A DNA stretch of 10,600 nucleotides from contig NZ_CAMLMK010000092.1 in NCBI RefSeq assembly GCF_946481155.1, positions 1-10,600 on the forward strand, given 5' to 3'. Within the stretch, counting starts at the first letter, position 1. Every line of letters starts with the position of its first letter. The notes beneath the pieces are model-generated. The model was given only the letters and a program-made list of their open reading frames with translations, ran no database searches and was not told the DNA's origin. Position numbers and translations under genes: made by a program. This DNA comes from an uncultured Flavobacterium sp. Its GTDB lineage: Bacteria; Bacteroidota; Bacteroidia; Flavobacteriales; Flavobacteriaceae. Below are positions 1 to 7,400 of this stretch, piece by piece.

Positions 1-54
1 GATTGCAACGGAAAACGGGAACATGGACCCCAAAAAAGCCCGGAACTTTCGCTC
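1..54. other. Window-edge fragment, no gene assigned
   Basis: This stretch lies just beyond the stop codon of the minus-strand permease. On the plus strand a frame is open from base 2 and ends at a TAA at 56-58, reading IATENGNMDPKKARNFRS. It would overlap the permease stop tail to tail. On the minus strand an ATG at 25-23 opens a frame that runs off the edge (MFPFSVAI). Neither piece is long enough to recognise, so I cannot say whether a convergent gene ends here or a downstream gene begins. Confidence 0.2.
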
Positions 55-1287
55 CTAATCGAACCTTAACGCCTTAACCGGAGAAATTTTTGTAATAATA
101 TAGGAAGGAATAAGCAAAACCACAAGGCAAATCAAGACCGTACCCAAATTGAGCGCTGCTATATAAGGTAGATTAATAGCAACCGGCGCCTCGGTAACGT
201 AATAATTTTCAGGGTTGAGCTTTACAATGCCGAAATATTTCTGAAGGAACAAAACACCAATTCCGATAAGGTTGCCCCAGAATAATCCGCGAAGGATTAA
301 ATACCCAGCATTGTACAGGAATATTTTTCGGACGGTCCAGTTGTTGGCGCCAATGGCTTTCAGGATTCCGATCATTTGCGTGCGCTCTAAAATCAAAACC
401 AGCAAGGCCACGACCATATTAATAGTAGCCACCACTATCATAATAATAAGGATGACCAAAATATTGAAATCAAACAACTTCAGCCATTCAAAAATATTGA
501 AATACTTTTCCTGGATGGTTACACTATTATAAGTAGGCGGAACTTCGGCATAAATCTCTCCCCCTTTTTCAGTGATTTGCGAAAAGTCGTCGATGAAAAC
601 TTCAAAAGCCCCCACCTGGTCTTTTTGCCATTTGTTCATTCGCTGGATGTGGCGGATATCTCCTATTATATAGGTAGCATCGAATTCCTGAAACCCGGAA
701 TTGTAAATCCCCACGATTTTGAAATTGCGGAGATTGGGCAGCTTCCCTTCTTCCTTCATGAAAAAAGTATTGAACTTATCGCCGACTTTTAACTGGAGTC
801 GGTTAGCAAGGAATTGCGAGATAATAATTTCCGGATTGAGGTTTGCTTTTAAATTCGGGATTCTGCCACTGATGATGTATTCCTGAAGATTCTCCCATTG
901 AAAGTCCTTCCCTACTCCTTTAAACACAATTCCTTCAAAGGCTTTTTCGGTTCTGATGATACCAGCTTTGGTCGCTACGGCCTGGATATGGCTGATCCCT
1001 TCAACTCCTTTAAACTCCGGATAGAAGGTTTGGTTTGTGGAAATGGGTTCGACGCTCACTTCCGATTGGTTGTCATCATAATTCGAAATAATCACATGGC
1101 CGTTAAAAGCAGAAACCTTTTGGCGTATTTTTTGCTGCAGACCAATGCCGGTTGCCACGGAAACGATCATCATGACCATTCCGATAGCAATCGCCGCGAT
1201 GGCAATTTTTATAATTGGCGCAGAAATACTACTTTTATAGTTTTTAGTAGTAATGAGTCTTTTAGCTATAAAATATTCTAATTTCAA
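55..1287 (-). CDS. LolC/LolE-family ABC transporter permease (FtsX/MacB type)
   Basis: This is an inner-membrane permease of the type that, with a LolD-like ATPase, extracts lipoproteins from the inner membrane or exports other envelope substrates. No ATPase gene is visible here. With the chosen start it is 410 residues, the usual length. There is one membrane segment near the N-terminus (about residues 23-50, ending in the family-like ATGIGLQQKIR), then a periplasmic domain of about 210 residues. Three more membrane segments follow in an FtsX domain, with the typical ERTQMIGILKAIGA loop and a C-terminal ISPVKALRFD. The start is inferred as TTG at 1287, giving MKLEYFIAKRL, which from memory resembles the start of flavobacterial homologues. 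An in-frame TTG at 1314 would add nine residues, but it forms the end of a candidate -7 promoter box. The stop is TAG. The gene is divergent from NamZ. The family call is firm; the substrate is unknown. Confidence 0.9.
   Translation of the reverse strand: MKLEYFIAKRLITTKNYKSSISAPIIKIAIAAIAIGMVMMIVSVATGIGLQQKIRQKVSAFNGHVIISNYDDNQSEVSVEPISTNQTFYPEFKGVEGISHIQAVATKAGIIRTEKAFEGIVFKGVGKDFQWENLQEYIISGRIPNLKANLNPEIIISQFLANRLQLKVGDKFNTFFMKEEGKLPNLRNFKIVGIYNSGFQEFDATYIIGDIRHIQRMNKWQKDQVGAFEVFIDDFSQITEKGGEIYAEVPPTYNSVTIQEKYFNIFEWLKLFDFNILVILIIMIVVATINMVVALLVLILERTQMIGILKAIGANNWTVRKIFLYNAGYLILRGLFWGNLIGIGVLFLQKYFGIVKLNPENYYVTEAPVAINLPYIAALNLGTVLICLVVLLIPSYIITKISPVKALRFD
1215..1245 (+). promoter_or_regulatory. 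Candidate promoter for the NamZ gene
   Basis: A TTG at 1215-1217 is followed after 20 bases by TAGTTTTT at 1238-1245. This matches the flavobacterial arrangement TTG-N17-23-TAnnTTTG except for the final base. The predicted transcript start near 1252 gives a leader of about 40 bases before the ATG at 1292. The element lies within the 5' coding part of the divergent permease. The match is imperfect and not tested. Confidence 0.3.
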
Positions 1288-1291
1288 AATT

Positions 1292-2518
1292 ATGATTTCA
1301 AATTCGGTCCTCAAAAATACAGTTTTATTCTTGTTTTTATCGATTGTCTCCTGCGGAAATTCTCAAAACACCGTGAAGCCCTCCGAAGCAGAAAAGAAAC
1401 AGGCCCACGTGCAAATTGACAAAAAATCTTTTTTCAAAACGGGTGCGCAAAATTTTGATGCTTATTTACCGCTTTTAAAAGATAAGAAAGTGGGGATTGT
1501 GACGAATCAGACTGGAATTTTATCGGAAAGCATCCACCTGGTGGATTTTTTATTACTAAAACAAGTTGGCTTACAGAAAATTTATGCACCTGAACACGGT
1601 TTCAGGGGAACAGCTGATGCTGGAGAATTAATCAAAGACGGAAAAGATACTAAAACCGGATTGCCTATTGTGTCCCTTTATGGTAATAACAAAAAGCCAA
1701 AAGCAGAACAGCTGGCCGGAATTGACATCATGGTTTTTGACCTGCAGGATGTGGGTGCCCGATTTTACACTTATATATCCTCGTTGCATTATGTTATGGA
1801 AGCTTGTGCGGAAAATAATATTCCGCTAGTTGTTTTAGACCGTCCAAACCCGAACGGCAGTATTGTCGACGGACCGATTCTCGAAAAAGAGCACAGTAGT
1901 TTCGTGGGGATGCACACCATTCCTGTGCTACATGGCATGACTATTGGCGAATATGCGAAAATGATTAATGGTGAAAAATGGCTTAAAAACGGAGCGCAGT
2001 GCCAATTGACTGTCATTCCTTGCCTGAAGTATACTCGTGATTCCAACTATAGCTTACCAGTAAAACCTTCTCCAAATTTACCGAATGATCAGGCGATCAA
2101 TTTATATGCGAGCTTGTGTTTCTTTGAAGGAACGAATGTGAGTGTAGGACGCGGGACAGAAAAACAATTTCAGATTTATGGCTCGCCTTTTTTGCCGAAA
2201 AGCGATTTCAGTTTTGTGCCCCAACCGAATTTGGGCGCTAAAGATCCGATGCATAATGGAAAAATCTGCTATGGAGAAGATTTGTCGAAAATCAATAAAG
2301 TCACACAATTGGAATTAAAATGGCTGATAAAAGCTTATCAGACCACAAGTGAAAAATCGAAGTTCTTTAATGATTTCTTTACCAAACTGGCCGGAACCAA
2401 AAAACTGCAGCAGCAGATTGAAGCAGGAACATCAGAAACTGAAATCCGAAAAAGCTGGGCAGTCGGACTGGCCAACTTTAAAAAGATGCGAAAACAATAC
2501 CTTATCTATGGGGAATAA
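1292..2518 (+). CDS. namZ: NamZ/DUF1343 exo-beta-N-acetylmuramidase-like lipoprotein
   Basis: This is a predicted glycoside hydrolase of the DUF1343 family (GH171). Characterised members remove terminal N-acetylmuramic acid from peptidoglycan fragments during cell-wall turnover. The 408-residue product has a lipoprotein signal: a hydrophobic stretch at residues 10-19 and a lipobox SIVSC with the lipidated Cys at 21, so it should be a membrane-anchored envelope protein. The catalytic domain starts near residue 50. It shows the conserved blocks VGIVTNQTG (67-75), APEHGFRG (99-106, with the conserved Glu101), VFDLQDVGARFYTYI and LDRPNPNG. The ATG at 1292 was chosen over the in-frame ATG at 1253 because the latter puts 13 partly polar residues before the signal peptide and overlaps the divergent permease gene. 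The stop is TAA, next to a strong terminator. The family call is firm. Activity is inferred by family, and substrate preference may differ. Confidence 0.9.
   Translation: MISNSVLKNTVLFLFLSIVSCGNSQNTVKPSEAEKKQAHVQIDKKSFFKTGAQNFDAYLPLLKDKKVGIVTNQTGILSESIHLVDFLLLKQVGLQKIYAPEHGFRGTADAGELIKDGKDTKTGLPIVSLYGNNKKPKAEQLAGIDIMVFDLQDVGARFYTYISSLHYVMEACAENNIPLVVLDRPNPNGSIVDGPILEKEHSSFVGMHTIPVLHGMTIGEYAKMINGEKWLKNGAQCQLTVIPCLKYTRDSNYSLPVKPSPNLPNDQAINLYASLCFFEGTNVSVGRGTEKQFQIYGSPFLPKSDFSFVPQPNLGAKDPMHNGKICYGEDLSKINKVTQLELKWLIKAYQTTSEKSKFFNDFFTKLAGTKKLQQQIEAGTSETEIRKSWAVGLANFKKMRKQYLIYGE
1312..1319 (-). promoter_or_regulatory. Candidate -7 promoter box for the permease gene
   Basis: On the minus strand this reads TATTTTTG, an exact match to the Bacteroidota/flavobacterial -7 consensus TAnnTTTG. 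Transcription would begin around 1305, leaving a leader of about 18 bases before the TTG start at 1287. I found no TTG -33 element at the usual 17-23 base spacing. The box lies inside the signal-peptide codons of the divergent NamZ gene. In an AT-rich genome such matches arise by chance, so the call is tentative. Confidence 0.35.
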
Positions 2519-2545
2519 AAAAGAGCTCGGTCTGAGCTCTTTTTT
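2517..2545. terminator. Bidirectional rho-independent terminator between NamZ and VOC genes
   Basis: A perfect stem GAGCTC (2523-2528 and 2534-2539) encloses a 5-base loop. It is preceded by six A and followed by six T, so the A and T runs can extend the stem and either strand ends in a U-run. It begins inside the NamZ stop codon and ends inside the stop codon of the convergent VOC gene, so it can serve both. Confidence 0.85.
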
Positions 2546-2912
2546 ATGATTTTATTTCCTGTCCGAATTGCAATAAATAACCATTGTTATCATAAACGCC
2601 GAACTCGCGCATGCCCCATTCAAAGTCTTCCATTTCGTAGCAAATTTTGCATTTGTCTTTTAAGTCGGCCCAAATTTCCTCAACATTATCCACGTTAATG
2701 TAAAACGAACCTGTAAACAGCGGCTTATCAAACGGCGTTTGTTCGTTAGGCATGGCCAGCATGATTTCTGCTTCGTCTTTGTGTAAGGCGGCCCAGCCCC
2801 AATCTTCATTGCACTCCCCGCAGGTAAAGCCTAAAACATTCTGATAAAAAGCAATTGTTTCTTTAAGCTCATTAGTCCATAACATTGGACGTATAGGTTG
2901 AAATTTTGCCAT
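2544..2912 (-). CDS. VOC-superfamily (glyoxalase/bleomycin-resistance fold) protein
   Basis: This is a small cytoplasmic protein of 122 residues, the normal length for a single-chain two-module VOC protein. Each half shows the beta-alpha-beta-beta-beta signature. Residues 4-12 form the first strand, followed by the helix ETIAFYQNVLGF (18-29). The second half has GSFYINVDNVEEIWADL (68-84) and ends with YDNNGYLLQFG (107-117), the equivalent of the family's D-x-x-G-x-x-x-E block. The usual final metal-ligand Glu is Gln115 here, and no His stands at the first-strand ligand position. This favours a ligand-binding or bleomycin-resistance-like protein over a metal-dependent glyoxalase. Two CxxC motifs (31-34 and 88-91) are unusual. 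It lies 33 bases downstream of the YkgJ gene on the same strand with no clear promoter between, so co-transcription is likely. The specific ligand is unknown. Confidence 0.85.
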   Translation of the reverse strand: MAKFQPIRPMLWTNELKETIAFYQNVLGFTCGECNEDWGWAALHKDEAEIMLAMPNEQTPFDKPLFTGSFYINVDNVEEIWADLKDKCKICYEMEDFEWGMREFGVYDNNGYLLQFGQEIKS

Positions 2913-2945
2913 AACTTATATTTTTATTTCGAACTACATTAATTT

Positions 2946-3443
2946 TTACAAAGGCATTTTCTTTTTCATTTCCTCCACAATGTTATAAGCCGCGGGACAA
3001 ATGGCAACATTCTTCAGGGTAAGATCTGAGATTTGCTGGAATTTCTTTCTGTCGGTGTGTGGGAATTCGCGACAGGCTTTTGGCCGTACATCGTAAATCA
3101 TGCAATAATTTTCGGCATCAAGGAATGTGCAGGGAACACTTTTCAATACATAATCATTGTCTTCATCAATGCGAAGATACTGATCGATGAATTGTTGTGG
3201 TTTCTGCTTAAAATGTTTCGAAATGCGTTCAATATCTGCTGCAGTAAAAAGCGGGCCCGTCGTCTTGCAACAGTTGGCGCACTTCAAACAGTCCGTTCGT
3301 CTGAATTCGGCATCGTGCAGATCCTGCATGATGTAATCCAGATTCTTAGGCTGTTTCTTTTTAAGCTTATCAAAATACTTTTTGTTTTCGATATGCTTAT
3401 CTTTGGCTAACTTTTGTAATATGTTAATTTGTGGATTCGTCAA
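2946..3443 (-). CDS. YkgJ-family cysteine-cluster protein
   Basis: This protein of 165 residues belongs to the YkgJ family (CxxCxxCC), described as putative zinc- or iron-chelating and possibly iron-sulfur proteins of unknown function. Visible metal-ligand candidates are Cys52, Cys55, Cys58 and Cys59 (CLKCANCC), then Cys105, Cys114 and Cys124 in the conserved block PCTFLD...YCMIYDVRPKACREFPH, and Cys149 in ICPA. The N-terminal 45 residues are charged and helical, with no signal peptide, so it should be cytoplasmic. The start codon is TTG at 3443. No ATG or GTG lies in frame close upstream, and the next internal Met (residue 39) would remove conserved N-terminal sequence. It heads a two-gene unit with the VOC gene and is divergent from the methyltransferase gene, with 77 bases between starts. 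The family call is firm; the role is unknown. Confidence 0.88.
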   Translation of the reverse strand: MTNPQINILQKLAKDKHIENKKYFDKLKKKQPKNLDYIMQDLHDAEFRRTDCLKCANCCKTTGPLFTAADIERISKHFKQKPQQFIDQYLRIDEDNDYVLKSVPCTFLDAENYCMIYDVRPKACREFPHTDRKKFQQISDLTLKNVAICPAAYNIVEEMKKKMPL

Positions 3444-3468
3444 TACGTTTATTTGATAATTTATTCCG

Positions 3469-3476
3469 CAAAATTA
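3469..3476 (-). promoter_or_regulatory. Candidate -7 promoter box for the YkgJ-VOC unit
   Basis: The minus strand reads TAATTTTG here, an exact match to TAnnTTTG. Transcription from about 3462 would give a leader of about 19 bases before the TTG start at 3443. The nearest TTG on the minus strand (3494-3492) is 15 bases upstream of the box, slightly closer than the usual 17-23, so the -33 element is weak. Confidence 0.4.
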
Positions 3477-3520
3477 CTCAATTCAAACAAACAAATAACC
3501 ACATTAACAAATAAACAAAG

Positions 3521-4228
3521 ATGAAAGACCTTTTTGGAAAAGCCATATTAGATTACCAAACCAACAATTCCCCTGAAGATTTAATTACGGAAACGTCGAT
3601 TTCGGAAGCTGATGAAATGAGCGTTGCCTATTTGTTTCGCGGCTATTCCGAAATGCCAAAGATGGAACGCAAGGCCTTGGATTTAGCAAAAGGAAAAGTA
3701 CTTGATGTGGGCTGCGGTGCAGGAAGTCATGCGCTATATCTTCAAAATGAGCGCAATCTGGAAGTTACTGCGATTGATATTTCCGCCAACGCTATTGAGG
3801 CTTGTAAATTACGGGGCATAAAAAATACGCGGATTCAGAATGTAATGGATTTGGAAAACGAAAAATACGACACCATTTTACTAATGATGAATGGTGCCGG
3901 AATGTGTGGAAAGCTTAAAAAAATTGCTGCATTTCTTCAAAAACTGAAATCATTGATCACGGACAACGGGCAGATTCTTTTAGACAGTTCGGATATCATT
4001 TATATGTTTGACGAGGATGAAGATGGCGGAAAGTGGATCCCGTCCGACAATGCCTATTATGGCGAGGTAATTTTCAACATTTCTTATAAAGGGGAAAGTG
4101 AAGAACCCTTCGATTGGATGTACATTGACTTTAACACTTTACAGAATGCCGCTCACGCCAACGGTTTGCAGTGCGAACTGATCCTCGAAGGCGAGCATTT
4201 TGATTATCTGGCGCGACTAACCAAATAG
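3521..4228 (+). CDS. Class I SAM-dependent methyltransferase
   Basis: This cytoplasmic protein of 235 residues has a Rossmann-type methyltransferase core. The SAM-binding motif I is VLDVGCGAGSH (60-70), and motif II is VTAIDIS (82-88), whose Asp86 should bind the ribose hydroxyls of SAM. An LLMMNGAGMCG stretch (120-130) follows at the position of motif IV, then a helix and GQILLDSSDI, the post-motif strand. The first 45 residues and the C-terminal half (a beta-rich WMYIDFNTL segment) probably form the substrate-binding lid. From the sequence alone the acceptor (small molecule, protein or RNA) cannot be told. The ATG lies in an A-rich context (ACAAAG just upstream), usual for Bacteroidota. It is divergent from the YkgJ gene, and 192 bases separate it from the giant gene downstream. 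No convincing terminator follows it. Confidence 0.87.
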   Translation: MKDLFGKAILDYQTNNSPEDLITETSISEADEMSVAYLFRGYSEMPKMERKALDLAKGKVLDVGCGAGSHALYLQNERNLEVTAIDISANAIEACKLRGIKNTRIQNVMDLENEKYDTILLMMNGAGMCGKLKKIAAFLQKLKSLITDNGQILLDSSDIIYMFDEDEDGGKWIPSDNAYYGEVIFNISYKGESEEPFDWMYIDFNTLQNAAHANGLQCELILEGEHFDYLARLTK

Positions 4229-4344
4229 CAGTCAGCCCCTTATAAAACTCTCATAAAAAATAGCAGTTTCTTAAAATTTTCAATTTTATACGAAAAATAG
4301 TATAGAATTAACTTTAAAAATTATTTTTTTAACATTTATTTTCT

Positions 4345-4352
4345 GATATTTG
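4345..4352 (+). promoter_or_regulatory. Candidate -7 box for the giant secreted-protein gene
   Basis: GATATTTG differs from the flavobacterial consensus TAnnTTTG only at its first base. It lies just downstream of long A/T tracts that could act as an UP-like element. Transcription near 4358 would give a leader of about 60 bases. No TTG -33 element is visible at the right distance, so confidence is low. Confidence 0.3.
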
Positions 4353-4390
4353 TTAGGACAACGATTAAAGGAGAAACCTGAAAATCCTAA
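4353..4390 (+). promoter_or_regulatory. Nested inverted repeat in the probable 5' leader
   Basis: TTAGGA (4353-4358) is complementary to TCCTAA (4385-4390). Inside it AGG (4369-4371) pairs with CCT (4377-4379) across a 5-base loop. It could fold into a two-part leader hairpin near the predicted transcript start. The inner stem has only three pairs, so this may be chance. No known riboswitch is recognised. Confidence 0.25.
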
Positions 4391-4420
4391 AAAGAGTAAG
4401 AGAAACCAACTATTTATTCT

Positions 4421-7400
4421 ATGAGAGATTTAACTACTTTTTTCAAAAAAGCTGTCTTGGCTTTTTTAGTTTTTTTCTTCTATTCATCCTCAGGATGGGC
4501 GCAGGCAGATTGCTCCAGTGCAGTTATAGTTTGCGGAAACACTCAGCCTTTTAACCCTAGTGGTGTAGGTACCAAGTTAGAACAACTGGCCTGCGGAGGT
4601 ATTGAGCACAACAGTATTTGGATTGCCTTTCAGGCAAAGGCGAATGGAAAATTGAATTTTGTCATTCGGCCTTTTACCCCTGATGGCCTGCCCTCAGCGT
4701 CGGATTTCGATTGGTCGCTGTACGCTTTGCCTGGTGCGCCGGGAACAACGAATTGCGACAACAAAACTTCAATCAGCTGTAATTTTGCAGGTACTTCCAC
4801 CGTTTTTGGAATACCGGGAGGAACAGGAATGGCGACACCTAATTATACCGCAACGCAATTCAATCCCGGGATTGATGTTGTTTCCGGAAATTGGTATGCC
4901 TTAATGATTGACCAGTTTTCAAATTCGGTACCACTGTTGTTCAGCGTACAATTTACCGGTAATCCTGAAAGCGCCAGTTTAAATTCCACTCCAGGAATTT
5001 TCGACAACAGGCCCGATTTCACTATAACCAATTCCTCAGGCTGTGCCGGAACATTTTCATTTACAAATACTGCAACATCTGTTAATGGAATTGCCTCCTA
5101 TCTTTGGAATTTTGGCGACGGCTCGACATCTACAGCAGCAAGCCCAACGCACACTTATGCAACCACGGGAACGTACTATGCAACATTAACCGTAACTGAT
5201 GGAAATGGCTGTAAGGCAGACATCCGAAAACAGCTGGTGTATAATGTCACACCACCAACGGTCAATACGGCAGGGATATTGCTGCTGCCTTCTTGTAGCG
5301 ACAGCAATAACGGTTCGATAACCATCACTACGACTGGAGCGACTACACCAGGGGTAACGGGAGGGACTCCTCCATATACCTACGAGTTAGTTTCTCCTTC
5401 AGCAATGATTCGAACTTCCCAGGCTTCTAATACTTTTACGGGACTTCAGCCGGGAGGCTATACGATTAAAGTTACGGATGCCTGCGGTAGAAGTGCAACA
5501 AACACTGTTACTATCAGTCAGGTTGCAACTAATTCGAATATCGGCTTAGGCATACAAAATATTCAATCATCCTGCGGTAACACACCAACGGGAACGGCTA
5601 CTTTATTTGCCAATGGTACTGCGCCACCTTACACGATGGCATTGGTAAACAGTTCTCCGGTTTTGGCTGGCCCACAACCCACATTACAGAGGGATCCTAT
5701 TACTTCTACTTATTATGGTACATTCACAAATCTTTTGCCGGGTGTTTATACCCTTGAAGCAACTGATGCCTGTGGTAAAATACGAAGAGCTACTTTTACG
5801 GTTACCCAAAGTACCGCTCCTGTAGCAAATTCGGTTACCAGCGCTTCCTGCGCAGGCACTGCAACCGGCACAATAACAGTTACGTCTACGGCGGCTACTG
5901 GTTTATCAGGTAATGGTGCTCCGGGAACATTTCAGTTTGCGTTGATTGCTCCTTCAACAATAAGCCGGCCATTCCAAAACAGTTCCGTTTTTGAAAATCT
6001 ACTCCCTGGCCCTTATACAGTTGCGGTAAGAGATAACTGTGGAAATATTGGCACGAGCAATGTAACCGTTGCAACTGCAGCAGCGCCAACTTTCGGAACG
6101 GCTTTTGTGACGCCTTCATGTCCGAATGGTGCTACTGGTACAATAGAAGCGCAAATTAGTACGGCTGGGGGTGGAAGCCCTTATACATTTGAACTGATTG
6201 CACCTTCACCGGCTTTAAGGCCGGCACAAAACAGTAATGCCTTCACGGCTTTACCACCTGGTGCTTATACCATTCGAATGACCGATGCCTGTGGTACTCA
6301 GGTAAATGCAACTGTAAACGTCGGCGCCGCTACCGCACCGAGCTTTACAACTACCATTGTTAATTCTTGTGGAGCAACGGCCAATGGCTCTGTAACCGTA
6401 GCCCCTGCCGCAACCAGTATTGGGCCATTCACATTTGAATTAATCAGTCCCGGCGCGGCGATAAGAGCCCCACAAGGCAGTAATATTGCCAATACATCAA
6501 ACAGTATTTTTACAGGTTTGAACCAGGGAAGTTACACCATAAGAATGACTGACGGCTGCGGGGTTCCTGTTACGGGAGTCGTAACAGTCGCTGGACCTAC
6601 TGCGTTAGCATTTCCAGCCGGTTCTACAACAATAGCTTCCTGTGCTGCCGGATCGACAGGACAAATCACTGTGGCAGTACCAACAACGGGAAGTGCACCA
6701 TATTCGTACGAATTAATAGCACCTTCCACACTTGTTGTTGCTCCTCAAAGCAGTAGAATTTTCAACAATTTACCAGTGGGAAGTTACACCGTGCAAATAA
6801 CTGACGCATGCGGAACTCAGGTAACAATCGGGGCGCCGTTAGCAGTTGTAGCTGCTACTGCACCTACGTTATCAGTAACAAACACTTCGAGCTGTGCTTC
6901 CAATACCGGAACCATTACCGCGACTGCAACAACAGCTAATCAGGGAGGGGGAACTTATCTGTTTGCCTTGATTGCACCATCACCGGTAGTACGTCCGGAT
7001 CAAGCTTCGCCTATTTTCACCGGCTTGCCTGCGGGTGCTTATACTGTTCAAATTACAGATCAGTGTGGAGTCACCGGAACCACGACAACGACGATTACGG
7101 CTGCGGGTGCCTTCACACCTGCTGCGGGAGGATCAATAGTTGCATGTAATGGTGCAGGTTATTATGGGCAGATAATAGTAACAAGTCCCCAAAATTACAC
7201 TACTGGAGGTCCAATTCCAACAGGTAGTGGAGGTGGTCCATATACCTTTGCTATTTATGACAGTACGAACACTACGTTGATTGCCGGTCCTCAGTCGAGC
7301 AACATTTTCTCAACTATTGCTCCGTTAGCGGGAACACCGACACACACTGTCAGAGTAACCGATATTTGCGGAAATACATCGACAACGACAGTTACAATCA

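Larger units (their letters stand above)
4229..4420 (+). other. AT-rich leader region before the giant secreted-protein gene
   Basis: This 192-base gap holds no gene. Its middle part is very AT-rich, with runs of A and T, before a candidate -7 box at 4345-4352. An AT-only inverted repeat (4272-4278 and 4282-4288, loop of three) is visible but has no GC pairs, so it is a poor terminator for the methyltransferase gene. A nested inverted repeat lies at 4353-4390 in the probable untranslated leader. Confidence 0.5.

Noticed and set aside
898..1281. Plus-strand open frame opposite the permease N-terminal half
   Set aside because: It is a shadow of the well-supported permease gene, with no recognisable domain and an unlikely composition.
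1253..1291. Upstream ATG at 1253 as the NamZ start
   Set aside because: It adds 13 residues in front of a complete lipoprotein signal peptide and pushes the start deep into the divergent permease gene. The ATG at 1292 gives a standard signal with the lipobox Cys at 21.
3033..3410. Plus-strand open frame opposite the YkgJ gene
   Set aside because: The minus strand encodes conserved YkgJ motifs over this whole interval. The opposite frame shows no family features.
4272..4288. Inverted repeat TAAAATT-TTC-AATTTTA as a terminator for the methyltransferase gene
   Set aside because: The stem is entirely A-T with a three-base loop and no proper U-run, so it would be unstable.
4367..4373. AAAGGAG as a ribosome binding site for the giant gene
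   Set aside because: It lies 47 bases before the ATG at 4421, with no nearby start codon, and Bacteroidota rarely use Shine-Dalgarno pairing.
6298..6492. Minus-strand open frames inside the repeat region (also 5895-6119 and 6532-6729)
   Set aside because: Low-complexity Thr/Ala/Gly codons leave the antisense frame open by chance. The sense frame has periodic domain structure throughout.
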